64,000 bases of DNA, taken from assembly GCF_000981805.1 (NCBI RefSeq), contig NZ_CP011132.1:2914001-2978000 (forward strand), read 5' to 3'. The position numbers and the translations under genes were made by a program. The notes below the pieces were generated by a model. The model was not told the DNA's origin. It worked only from the letters and a program-made list of their open reading frames with translations, and searched no databases. This document shows, piece by piece, positions 45,019 through 53,056 of the stretch (its first letter is position 1; each line of letters begins with the position of its first letter). The stretch comes from Citrobacter amalonaticus Y19. Its GTDB lineage: Bacteria > Pseudomonadota > Gammaproteobacteria > Enterobacterales > Enterobacteriaceae.

Positions 45019-45068
45019 TGCCGGATGACGGCTAACGCCCTGTCCGGCCTACAGTTTGTAGGCCGGGT
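45019..45068. repeat. REP pair between bcp and perM
   Basis: GCTGCCGGATGACGGCTAACGCCCTGTCCGGCCTAC is followed by GTAGGCCGGG, a complete REP plus a partial inverted unit, in the gap between convergent bcp and perM. Confidence 0.82.
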
Positions 45069-45130
45069 AATCTGCTGCCTGTGCAAACGTCCCTTTCACG
45101 CACGCTTTTTATCTCGCGCCATTAGCTTAG

Positions 45131-46195
45131 CTACGACTCGTCAACAACCTGCGCATCCGGCCAGGCATGGACAACGGCCTTGATTAAGGTCGCCAATGGA
45201 ATGGCGAAGAAAACGCCCCAAAATCCCCACAGTCCGCCAAAGATAACCACCGACAGGATAATCACTAGCGGATGCAGATTCACCGCTTCAGAAAACAGCA
45301 CCGGCACCAGCAGGTTGCCGTCCAGCGCCTGGATAATCAAATAGACAGCGAAACAACTCCAGAATTCGGTTCCCAGACCAAACTGGAACAGCGCAACGCC
45401 AACCACGGGAATGGTAACGACAAAAGCGCCGATATAGGGAATGAGTACAGAAAAGCCTACCAGCACCGCCAACAGCAGCGAGTAGTTCAGACCAAACAGC
45501 AGGAAACCAAGCCAGGTCGCCACGCCCACGACCATCATCTCCAGCACTTTACCGCGAATATAGTTGGTAATTTGCTGGTTCATTTCCTTCCAGACCTGCC
45601 CTGCCAGACCGCGGTTACGCGGCAGCACGCGACGCACGGCGTTTAGCATCTGTTCTTTGTCTTTGACGAGGAAGAACACCATCAGCGGCACCAGCACCAG
45701 ATAGACGGCCAGAGTCAGCAAGCCAACCAGAGAGGCCAGCGAATATTTCACCACCGAGTCGCCCATCGTCAGCATGCGGGTGCGCAAGTTTTCCGCCATG
45801 GCATCGATGATGCCCGCATCCATTAAGGCCGGATAACGACGCGGCAGCGTGGCGGCAAAATCCGACAGTTTGTTCAGCATGCCGGGCATGTCGCGAATCA
45901 GTAAGATCCCCTGTTGCCATGCCACTGGCATCACTACAAAGGCCATGAGCAATAGAATGCCGACAAACACGATCAGCACGAGAGACGTCGCCCAGCGGCG
46001 CGAGCAGCCGATGGCTTCGAGGCGCACCGTTGGCCATTCCAGCAGATAAGCCAGCACAATGGCGACCAGTAGCGGCGCCAGTAATCCGCTAAAAAAGAAA
46101 AGAATGCCAAACCCGGCGACCAGAATAACCAGCAAGGCAATCGCCTCGGGGTCGCTAAAGCGACGACGATACCATTGCATCAACATTTCGAGCAT
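45131..46195 (-). CDS. perM: AI-2E family transporter PerM
   Basis: A 354-residue inner membrane protein with about eight hydrophobic segments, in the AI-2 exporter superfamily. The family includes putative exporters and ion antiporters; the substrate of PerM is not known. MLEMLMQWYRRRFSDPEAIA is the conserved N-terminus. The ATG at 46195 follows GGAAGG. The gene is divergent from bepA. Confidence 0.93.
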   Translation of the reverse strand: MLEMLMQWYRRRFSDPEAIALLVILVAGFGILFFFSGLLAPLLVAIVLAYLLEWPTVRLEAIGCSRRWATSLVLIVFVGILLLMAFVVMPVAWQQGILLIRDMPGMLNKLSDFAATLPRRYPALMDAGIIDAMAENLRTRMLTMGDSVVKYSLASLVGLLTLAVYLVLVPLMVFFLVKDKEQMLNAVRRVLPRNRGLAGQVWKEMNQQITNYIRGKVLEMMVVGVATWLGFLLFGLNYSLLLAVLVGFSVLIPYIGAFVVTIPVVGVALFQFGLGTEFWSCFAVYLIIQALDGNLLVPVLFSEAVNLHPLVIILSVVIFGGLWGFWGVFFAIPLATLIKAVVHAWPDAQVVDES

Positions 46196-46417
46196 AAAAC
46201 CTTCCCTGAACCTCAATAGCGGGATTGCGATCCCGAATTGTATCGAAATGTCACAAAAAAGACTTCGCTTTTTATTGCTGATTCAGGAAACTGAAAAGTC
46301 ATTTGTGCAGGGTATTCATCGACAGATTTCACCGTTACACTGCCTGTGTCGGCTGAACGGAACGATACAGCCCAGCATCGGTCAAATGACTATCTCAAAG
46401 AAAACAGGACAGAGGTT

Positions 46418-47881
46418 ATGTTCAGGCAGTTTAAGAAAAACCTTGTGGCTACCCTCATTGCCGCGCTGACCCTGGGTCAGGTGGCTCCCGCGTTCGCAGA
46501 CTCCGCGGACAACCTGCCGGACATGGGAACCTCGGCGGCCAGTACGCTCTCCATCGGGCAGGAAATGCAGATGGGAGATTATTATGTACGCCAGTTGCGC
46601 GGCAGCGCGCCGCTGATTAACGATCCGCTACTGGTTCAGTACATTAATGGTTTAGGTATGCGTCTGGTTTCGCACGCCGATTCGGTTAAGACCCCCTTCC
46701 ATTTCTTTTTGATCAATAACGATGAAATTAACGCCTTTGCTTTTTTTGGCGGTAACGTCGTGCTGCACTCTGCCCTGTTTCGCTATTCCGACAATGAAAG
46801 CCAGCTTGCCTCCGTCATGGCGCACGAAATCTCACACGTCACCCAGCGCCACCTGGCGCGTGCCATGGAAGATCAGAAACGCAACGCGCCGCTGACCTGG
46901 GTTGGCGCATTAGGCTCCATTCTGTTAGCGATGGCCAATCCGCAGGCCGGGATGGCCGCACTCACCGGTACGCTGGCGGGAAGTCGTCAGGGGATGATTA
47001 GCTTCACGCAGCAGAATGAACAGGAAGCCGACCGTATCGGCATTCAGGTTTTGCAACGTTCCGGATTCGATCCGCAGGCGATGCCGACTTTCCTGGAAAA
47101 ACTGCTCGACCAGGCGCGTTACTCCTCTCGCCCGCCTGAAATTTTGCTGACTCACCCCCTGCCGGAAAGCCGTCTCTCGGATACCCGCAACCGCGCAAAC
47201 CAGATGCGTCCGGTGGTCGTGCAATCCTCTGAAGATTTTTACCTGGCGAAAGCGCGAACGCTGGGAATGTATAACTCCGGGCGCAACCAACTGACCAGCG
47301 ACATGCTGGACGAGTGGGCAAAAGGGAATGTCCGACAACAGCGCGCGGCGCAGTATGGTCGTGCGTTGCAGGCGATGGAAGCCAGTAAATACGACGACGC
47401 TCGCAAAGCGCTGCAACCACTGCTGTCCGCTGAACCGAATAACGCCTGGTATCTGGATCTGGCCACCGATATCGACCTCGGACAGAAGAAAACCAGTGAC
47501 GCCATTGCCCGACTGAAAAAAGCGCGTGATTTGCGCGTCAACCCGGTTCTGCAACTCAACCTTGCGAACGCCCTGCTACAGGGAGGTCAGCCGCAAGAAG
47601 CGGCGGCCATCCTCAACCGCTATACGTTTAATAACAAAGACGACGCCAACGGCTGGGATCTGCTGGCGCAGGCGGAAGCCGCGCTGTATAACCGCGATCA
47701 GGAACTGGCTGCCCGTGCGGAAGGGTATGCGCTGGCAGGCCGTCTCGATCAGGCCGTTTCGCTGCTGAGCAGTGCCAGTTCGCAGGTGAAACTGGGCAGT
47801 CAGCAGCAGGCTCGTTACGATGCGCGCATCGACCAGTTGCGTCAGTTGCAGGAACGCTTTAAGCCGTACACGAAAATGTAA
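46418..47881 (+). CDS. bepA: Periplasmic chaperone/metalloprotease BepA
   Basis: A 487-residue M48 zinc protease that helps assemble LptD and degrades stalled outer membrane proteins. The signal peptide ends at AFA (about residue 27). The zinc motif HEISH lies in VMAHEISHVTQRH, with the third ligand in EQEADRIG. From about residue 310 to the end are TPR repeats that contact BAM and LptD. The ATG at 46418 with AGAGG upstream gives the family length. yfgD follows 12 bases later. In E. coli the gene is in the sigma-E regulon. Confidence 0.96.
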   Translation: MFRQFKKNLVATLIAALTLGQVAPAFADSADNLPDMGTSAASTLSIGQEMQMGDYYVRQLRGSAPLINDPLLVQYINGLGMRLVSHADSVKTPFHFFLINNDEINAFAFFGGNVVLHSALFRYSDNESQLASVMAHEISHVTQRHLARAMEDQKRNAPLTWVGALGSILLAMANPQAGMAALTGTLAGSRQGMISFTQQNEQEADRIGIQVLQRSGFDPQAMPTFLEKLLDQARYSSRPPEILLTHPLPESRLSDTRNRANQMRPVVVQSSEDFYLAKARTLGMYNSGRNQLTSDMLDEWAKGNVRQQRAAQYGRALQAMEASKYDDARKALQPLLSAEPNNAWYLDLATDIDLGQKKTSDAIARLKKARDLRVNPVLQLNLANALLQGGQPQEAAAILNRYTFNNKDDANGWDLLAQAEAALYNRDQELAARAEGYALAGRLDQAVSLLSSASSQVKLGSQQQARYDARIDQLRQLQERFKPYTKM

Positions 47882-47893
47882 AAAGGACTCACC

Positions 47894-48253
47894 ATGTCAA
47901 AGGCCGTAAAAATCTACCATAACCCGCGTTGCTCAAAGAGCCGCGAAACGCTCAATCTGCTGCAATCGCACGGGGTGGAACCGGAAGTGGTGCTTTACCT
48001 GGAGACGCCCGCAGATGCCGCAACGCTGCGTCAACTGTTGAAGATGCTGGGCATGGAAAGCGCCCGGGAGTTAATGCGCAGGAAAGAAGATCTCTACGCA
48101 TCGCTCAACCTGGCAGACAGCAGCCTGAGTGAAGAAAAACTGATTCAGGCAATGGTGGAAAACCCGAAACTGATGGAGCGCCCCATTGTCGTTGCGAACG
48201 GCCAGGCGCGCATTGGCCGTCCGCCGGAGCAGGTGCTGGACATTATCGGCTAA
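47894..48253 (+). CDS. yfgD: ArsC-like reductase YfgD
   Basis: A 119-residue ArsC-family protein. The N-terminus VKIYHNPRCSKSRETLNLL contains the cysteine and loop typical of glutaredoxin-dependent arsenate reductases, and the C-terminal RPIVVANGQARIGRPPE holds the arginines that bind the oxyanion. It is in operon with bepA. Its stop codon overlaps, tail to tail, the stop codon of the next gene on the minus strand. Actual arsenate activity is unproven. Confidence 0.92.
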   Translation: MSKAVKIYHNPRCSKSRETLNLLQSHGVEPEVVLYLETPADAATLRQLLKMLGMESARELMRRKEDLYASLNLADSSLSEEKLIQAMVENPKLMERPIVVANGQARIGRPPEQVLDIIG

Positions 48254-49098
48254 TCATCATTACGCCGTAGTGCTTCCAGAAAAGCCTGCGGCGTCATCTC
48301 CCCCAATTTTTTTTGCGCCTTACCGGTATTATAACTTTCGCAAATCTCTGTCAGCAGTTGACTGGCTGATACGTCCGCTACCCGCGGAACGATCGTCACC
48401 AGCGGAAGATTGACCTGGAGCGCATTCTGCACATTCCGGTTAATTTTGTGCGTCATACCGCGCGCCTTCAGCCTCTGTTCCAGCCCAACACGGTTAGCGT
48501 CAATAATAAAAGTCTCAATAGATTGTATATCAGCAGGACAGGCTGCCAGCAGCGCGTCGAGCCAATTCATGACCAGATGCGACGAAATCCCCGCATACAA
48601 TCGCGCATAGCACCAGCCGCTCACCGGTTCGCGAGCCCAGAGCAGGTGATGCTCCCCGCCATCCTCCATATGCAGTGACAGCGGGAGATGATGCACCTCA
48701 AGCAAATAGGGGAACAGCCCGGCTTTCAGCGCTTTTTTCCCTTGCAGGCTCGCCCCCTGTCGCATCGCCCTTGCAGGTTTAAGATAACGATTTAGCGTCG
48801 CGCGGGAGACGTGAATCCCCAGCCCCTCATTGACCAATAGCAGAAGCTCATCTAACGGCGCGCCAGTCGCATCCCGCAGCCCGTTAATCAGTGCAATCTG
48901 CTCTTGTCTCATCGCTTTGTGTATCACTTTCGGCGTAGTTTGCCGATCGGCAGTTTGCTCACGCTGGCGCCAGCGCCTGACCGTAGTGACGGAAATCCCC
49001 AGCTCAGCGGCCAGCGCTCTGTCGCTTTTATCCGACTGTTGCAGGTAGCGTCGGATGCGCGGTGTGGTGGTGGCATTGGCATGCAGTTTTATTTCCAT
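48250..49098 (-). CDS. Transposase-derived helix-turn-helix protein, probable regulator
   Basis: A 282-residue protein. Two helix-turn-helix motifs are visible (about residues 25-46, ALAAELGISVTTVRRWRQR, and 81-106, LLLLVNEGLGIHVSRATLN). Its layout, including the KLHANATTTP opening, follows IS481-type transposases. The integrase-like part (about 130-275) is present but its acidic triad is not: the first position reads LLEVHHLP (E134), the second keeps D200 (FIIDANR), and the third glutamate is not found where the family has VERFNG. No terminal inverted repeats were seen. I infer a domesticated DNA-binding protein, likely regulating the divergent operon. ATG 49098 follows AAAGGA; a TTG two codons earlier is less likely. 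Confidence 0.72.
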   Translation of the reverse strand: MEIKLHANATTTPRIRRYLQQSDKSDRALAAELGISVTTVRRWRQREQTADRQTTPKVIHKAMRQEQIALINGLRDATGAPLDELLLLVNEGLGIHVSRATLNRYLKPARAMRQGASLQGKKALKAGLFPYLLEVHHLPLSLHMEDGGEHHLLWAREPVSGWCYARLYAGISSHLVMNWLDALLAACPADIQSIETFIIDANRVGLEQRLKARGMTHKINRNVQNALQVNLPLVTIVPRVADVSASQLLTEICESYNTGKAQKKLGEMTPQAFLEALRRNDD

Positions 49099-49104
49099 CG
49101 CCAA

Positions 49105-49254
49105 ATCCTTTTTCGCAAAGATAACTAATCATATGAGATTTATACTCATCCAGCGAACACATTGTGACCAGATTCACCTTTCGGCTAGCATCCTTCGCTG
49201 ATAATCCATTGGCATACCATAAACACTCTCATCCGATCTTGTACGGAGTTCACA
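49105..49254. promoter_or_regulatory. Divergent promoter region of the accessory PTS/peptidase locus
   Basis: The 150-base region between the transposase-like gene and the EIIC gene must carry both promoters. It holds a CRP-like site (49163-49178), an 8-base palindrome TCATATGA near 49128, and CAGCGA/TCGCTG arms at 49151-49156 and 49195-49200 that could be a regulator site. Confidence 0.5.
49163..49178. promoter_or_regulatory. CRP-like site upstream of the EIIC gene
   Basis: TGTGA-CCAGAT-TCACC matches TGTGA-N6-TCACA at nine of ten conserved positions. The centre is about 84 bases upstream of the EIIC ATG, a workable position for activation. It suggests the operon is induced when preferred sugars are absent. 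Confidence 0.6.
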
Positions 49255-50574
49255 ATGAACAATGTTCTGGGATTTCTTGAAGCAAAACTGATGCCGCTTG
49301 CGGCCAAAACGGCGCAACAGCGTCACCTGGGTGCGATCCGCGGCGCCTATGTTTCCTTTATGCCGTTCATTATCGTCGGTTCCATTCTGTTGGTTATCTC
49401 CTCGTTTCCGAACCAGACCTATCAGCAATTTATGTCTGGCGCGTTTGGCGAAAGCTGGAGCAGCATTATTGAGATCCCGTTTAGCGCGGTATTCTCAACG
49501 ATGTCGCTGTTCATTAGCTTTCTGGTTGCCTACCGTCTGGCGGAACACTACGGTGAAGATCGTATCTCCTGCGGCATTCTGGCGCTGGTCAGCTTTCTGA
49601 TCCTCACCCCGTTCATCAAAGTTGCGGATAACGGCGGCATCACCGTGATGCCGGTAGAGTGGATCGGCACTAAAGGGCTGTTCGTTGCGATGATTGGCTC
49701 GTTGCTGTGGACTGAATTGTTCTGCTGGCTGAAACGCAAAAAGCTGGTCATCAAGATGCCCGAAGGGGTTCCGCCTGCCGTACAGGAATCGTTTGCCGCG
49801 CTGATCCCCGCCCTGTTGGTGATGATCCTGGTGCTGATCGTTCGCATCTTTTTTGAAAATACCCACTACCAGACAATCCACCGGTTTATCTACGAAGTGG
49901 TTGCGACGCCGGTTCGTCACTATGGCACCTCCTATTTTGGCGCGTTGATGACCGTATTCAGCATCACCATTTTATGGTCGGTGGGCATTAACTCCGGGTC
50001 GATGATCAATGGCATTATTCGTCCGCTGTGGATGGAGAACCAGACGGATAACATCGCCGCGATTCAGGCGGGCGTTACGCCGCCGCATATTATCACCGAG
50101 CAGTTTTTTGACATGATCTGGATGGGAGGGGCTGGCGCAACCTTATCACTGGTTATCGCGATGCTGATTTTTGCCCGCAGTAAAAACATGCGGGAAGTGG
50201 CCCGACTGGGAGCCGGGGCATCGATTTTCAATATTAACGAACCGATTCTGTTCGGCCTGCCGGTGATCATGAACCCCATCATGCTTATCCCGTTCAACCT
50301 GGTGCCTCTGGTGTTAGTTACCATCCAGTACGTCGCGATGAAAATCGGGGCGGTCGCCGTCACTACCGGGGTGTTCATCCCGTGGACACTGCCGCCGGTG
50401 ATCAGTGGCTTTATCGTCACAGGCCATCTCAGCGGCAGCGTCATGCAACTCATTAATTTACTGATTGGCGCAATGCTCTATCTGCCCTTCATGCGCATTG
50501 TCGATAAACAATACCGCGCGGCGGAAATCGCCACACTGACCCAAAACGAGAGCACACCCGTTAAACAGGAGTAA
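49255..50574 (+). CDS. PTS EIIC, lactose/cellobiose (CelB) family, without EIIA or EIIB
   Basis: A 439-residue membrane permease of the Lac/Cel PTS family (MNNVLGFLEAKLMPLAAKTA start; about ten hydrophobic segments). The conserved sugar-site motif NINEPILFGLPVIMNPI is intact near residue 325. Such proteins import beta-disaccharides or related glycosides and phosphorylate them at C6 with a partner EIIB. Neither EIIA nor EIIB is encoded in the window, so it would have to borrow them, for example from the chitobiose system. A CGGAG ribosome site precedes the ATG, and the next gene begins three bases after the stop. The locus is absent from E. coli K-12 at this place. The substrate is unknown. 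Confidence 0.9.
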   Translation: MNNVLGFLEAKLMPLAAKTAQQRHLGAIRGAYVSFMPFIIVGSILLVISSFPNQTYQQFMSGAFGESWSSIIEIPFSAVFSTMSLFISFLVAYRLAEHYGEDRISCGILALVSFLILTPFIKVADNGGITVMPVEWIGTKGLFVAMIGSLLWTELFCWLKRKKLVIKMPEGVPPAVQESFAALIPALLVMILVLIVRIFFENTHYQTIHRFIYEVVATPVRHYGTSYFGALMTVFSITILWSVGINSGSMINGIIRPLWMENQTDNIAAIQAGVTPPHIITEQFFDMIWMGGAGATLSLVIAMLIFARSKNMREVARLGAGASIFNINEPILFGLPVIMNPIMLIPFNLVPLVLVTIQYVAMKIGAVAVTTGVFIPWTLPPVISGFIVTGHLSGSVMQLINLLIGAMLYLPFMRIVDKQYRAAEIATLTQNESTPVKQE

Positions 50575-50577
50575 AAC

Positions 50578-51534
50578 ATGTGGGGAATTATCGCCACCTG
50601 GCGAATGGCGCTTGAAGGCGTTACGGAGTCCGCTGGTGCACTGGCTGCAGGGCAACCGACGGCCAGCGCGGTAGTCGATGCCGTTGCCGCAGTTGAGGAC
50701 TTCCCATTGTACAAATCCGTTGGCTACGGTGGACTGCCAACCGAAAATGGTGAGGTGGAACTGGATGCCGCGTTCATGGATGGCGACACGCTGGCGTTTG
50801 GTGCCGTGGGAAATCTCGTGGATATCGCGAACCCGGTACGCGTAGCGCACGCCCTGAGCCGACAGCGCTATAACAGCCTGCTTGTCGGCCAGGGCGCTCG
50901 TGAGTGGGCGCTAAGTCAGGGATTTGCTGAAAAAACCATGCTTACCGATCGCGCCATCCAGCACTATCGCAAGCGCTGTCGCGAAACGCTGGATAAGGGG
51001 CTGAGTCCTTATGACGGCCACGATACTGTCGGAATCATCGGGCTGGACGTACACGGTTCGATGAGCGTGGCAACCTCCACCAGCGGTCTGTTTATGAAAA
51101 AACGCGGCCGCCTGGGAGATTCACCGATTATTGGCTCCGGCTTCTACTGTGACAGCCAAATCGGCGCCGCGACCGCCACTGGCGTTGGCGAAGACCTGAT
51201 GAAAGGCTGTACCAGCTACGAAATCGTCCGCCGTATGGCACAAGGCATGACGCCGCAGCAAGCAGCGGATTCGGTGGTTTTTGAACTTGAGGATAACCTG
51301 ATGTCCCGCTTTGGTCGGGTGGGTGATTTATCTGTCGTCTGTATGAATAACCGGGGAGAGTTTGGCGCGGCGACGAATATCAAAACCTTCTCGTTTACCG
51401 TTGCCACAGCCAGCCACCCGCTCACCGTCTATCTCGCAGAACGCCGGCACGAAAAAACCCATTACCAGCCTGTCGATGCGGCATGGATGCAGGCCTATGC
51501 GGCACGGATCCGTGCGCCAATAGAGGAAGAATAA
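50578..51534 (+). CDS. Glycosylasparaginase-type Ntn hydrolase (family T2)
   Basis: A 318-residue protein matching aspartylglucosaminidases more closely than the plant-type asparaginase IaaA: the N-terminal IATWRMALEG, the SVGYGGLPTENGEVELDAAFMDG segment, and the GHDTVG motif with nucleophile T150 (codon 51025-51027), where self-cleavage after D149 would create the active beta chain. RLGDSPIIGSGFYCD and GAATATGVGED supply the substrate-binding arginine, aspartate and the oxyanion-hole region. The family cleaves GlcNAc from asparagine (GlcNAc-Asn to aspartate plus 1-amino-GlcNAc). No signal peptide is present, so it should be cytoplasmic, unlike Flavobacterium and lysosomal enzymes. AGGAG precedes the start. 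It overlaps the next gene by one base. Confidence 0.85.
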   Translation: MWGIIATWRMALEGVTESAGALAAGQPTASAVVDAVAAVEDFPLYKSVGYGGLPTENGEVELDAAFMDGDTLAFGAVGNLVDIANPVRVAHALSRQRYNSLLVGQGAREWALSQGFAEKTMLTDRAIQHYRKRCRETLDKGLSPYDGHDTVGIIGLDVHGSMSVATSTSGLFMKKRGRLGDSPIIGSGFYCDSQIGAATATGVGEDLMKGCTSYEIVRRMAQGMTPQQAADSVVFELEDNLMSRFGRVGDLSVVCMNNRGEFGAATNIKTFSFTVATASHPLTVYLAERRHEKTHYQPVDAAWMQAYAARIRAPIEEE

Positions 51535-52967
51535 TGATTACCTGTCAGTTGATTCATTCCCTTTCAGAGGCGCAACCCAACGCGCATTTGATTGCCCGGA
51601 CCACAAGCCAACAGTTACCGGACTCCGCGCTGATAAACGAAATGCGCGCAACGGGCAACACGGCGGACACCTGTTTTGGCTGCGCCCCTTTCAAACGCAT
51701 CACTCTCATTCCGTCAGCGCTGTGGCAGGATAATCTGACAAACGGTTTGCTGAATGCGCTGCGTCCACTGTTCGTCACACCGGTCAGTGCCCACGTTATT
51801 ATTGATGTCCGCGACATTCACGAAGCCGTGCTGCTTCAGGTTCTACGTTTTCTGTTCAATCAGGCCTATCGTCTGGACTGTCTGCAACTGAAAACAGCAG
51901 ACAACGCGACAGTGCGACTCTCTCACATCGACGCGCTTTGCTTACCCGAGCAGCAGGAAGCGTTAGAGGACATTTTTCGTCAACAGCAGGCCATTGCCAA
52001 CGGAATGGTCGCCGCCCGCCGCCTGGCGGATATCCCATCCGAACAGTGTACGCCGCAGTTCGTTGTCGAAGAGGCCCAACGTCTCTGCGCGGCCTACCCT
52101 GATTTGCGCTGCGAAGTGCTGGATGAGCAGGCTATCGTCGCGCAAGGTCTTGGCCTGCTGCATGCGGTGGGGAAAGGCTCAAACCGTCCTCCCCGCCTGT
52201 TGGCGATTCACTACGACGGCGTCAGCAGCGGCCCCGTCCGCTGCTATGTCGGAAAAGGCATCACCTTCGACACCGGCGGTCTGTGGCTGAAAGAAGGCGC
52301 GGGCATGTACACCATGAAGTACGACATGTGCGGCGCGGCAAATGTGTTGGGCCTGTTGCTTACCACAGCAGAGTTAAATTTACCGGTGCGCATGATGGGC
52401 GTACTGGCGCTGGCAGAAAATGCCATCGGACCGAATGCCATGCAACCGGGCAGCGTGGCGCGCGCCTGTAACGGTATGACGGTGGAGATCAACAACACCG
52501 ACGCCGAAGGGCGACTGGTGCTCGCAGACGCCATCGCCTGGGCCAGCCAGCGCCATCCACAGGCGCGTTATATCATCGATATGGCGACCTTAACTGGCGC
52601 AGTGGTGAAAGCGCTGGGCTATGAGTTGAGCGGGTTGATGACCCAGGATAGCGGGCTGCGCGCGGCATTAACGGTTGCCGGTGAACAGAGTGGTGATGAA
52701 GTCTGGTCGCTGCCACTGGATGCACGCTTGAAAAAACAAACGGAGAGTGCGATTGCCGATCTCTGTAATACGCCGACTAACAACGCAGCAATCAGCGCGT
52801 CAGCGGCCTGGCTGCTGCATCATTTTTGTCCGGCAAATATTCCGTGGGCGCATCTCGACGTCAGCGGTACGGCGTTGTGGCGCGAAGGAGGAAGAAGCGT
52901 GGCGTCGGGCAGGCCCATCCCACTGCTGATGCAGCATTTGCTTAACGATCTGGCTATTGAGGAGTAA
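51534..52967 (+). CDS. M17 leucyl aminopeptidase family protein
   Basis: A 477-residue cytosolic metallo-aminopeptidase. The catalytic C-terminal domain has the two-metal motifs: VGKGITFDTGGLWLK (lysine and aspartate ligands), MKYDMCGAANVLG, and the signature NTDAEGRLVLADA. The N-terminal domain is diverged from PepA and PepB, so it is neither of the housekeeping enzymes. It removes N-terminal amino acids from peptides; specificity is unknown. The ATG is in the TAATG overlap with the glycosylasparaginase gene, which implies coupled translation. A REP element follows it. Confidence 0.9.
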   Translation: MITCQLIHSLSEAQPNAHLIARTTSQQLPDSALINEMRATGNTADTCFGCAPFKRITLIPSALWQDNLTNGLLNALRPLFVTPVSAHVIIDVRDIHEAVLLQVLRFLFNQAYRLDCLQLKTADNATVRLSHIDALCLPEQQEALEDIFRQQQAIANGMVAARRLADIPSEQCTPQFVVEEAQRLCAAYPDLRCEVLDEQAIVAQGLGLLHAVGKGSNRPPRLLAIHYDGVSSGPVRCYVGKGITFDTGGLWLKEGAGMYTMKYDMCGAANVLGLLLTTAELNLPVRMMGVLALAENAIGPNAMQPGSVARACNGMTVEINNTDAEGRLVLADAIAWASQRHPQARYIIDMATLTGAVVKALGYELSGLMTQDSGLRAALTVAGEQSGDEVWSLPLDARLKKQTESAIADLCNTPTNNAAISASAAWLLHHFCPANIPWAHLDVSGTALWREGGRSVASGRPIPLLMQHLLNDLAIEE

Positions 52968-53000
52968 ACCCCGGCGTAACGGCGTTTGTTCGCCAGCGGA

Positions 53001-53032
53001 TGCCTGATGGCGCTGCGCTTATCAGGCCTACC
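53001..53032. repeat. REP element between the M17 gene and hda
   Basis: TGCCTGATGGCGCTGCGCTTATCAGGCCTAC, a single REP unit between the convergent M17 peptidase gene and hda. It marks the right-hand end of the accessory locus. Confidence 0.82.
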
Positions 53033-53056
53033 GTGATACGTAACCTTATATTCCGG

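Noticed and set aside
48250..49098. Active insertion sequence
   Set aside because: The integrase triad is incomplete, no terminal inverted repeats or target duplications were seen, and the gene is integrated as a divergent partner of an operon.
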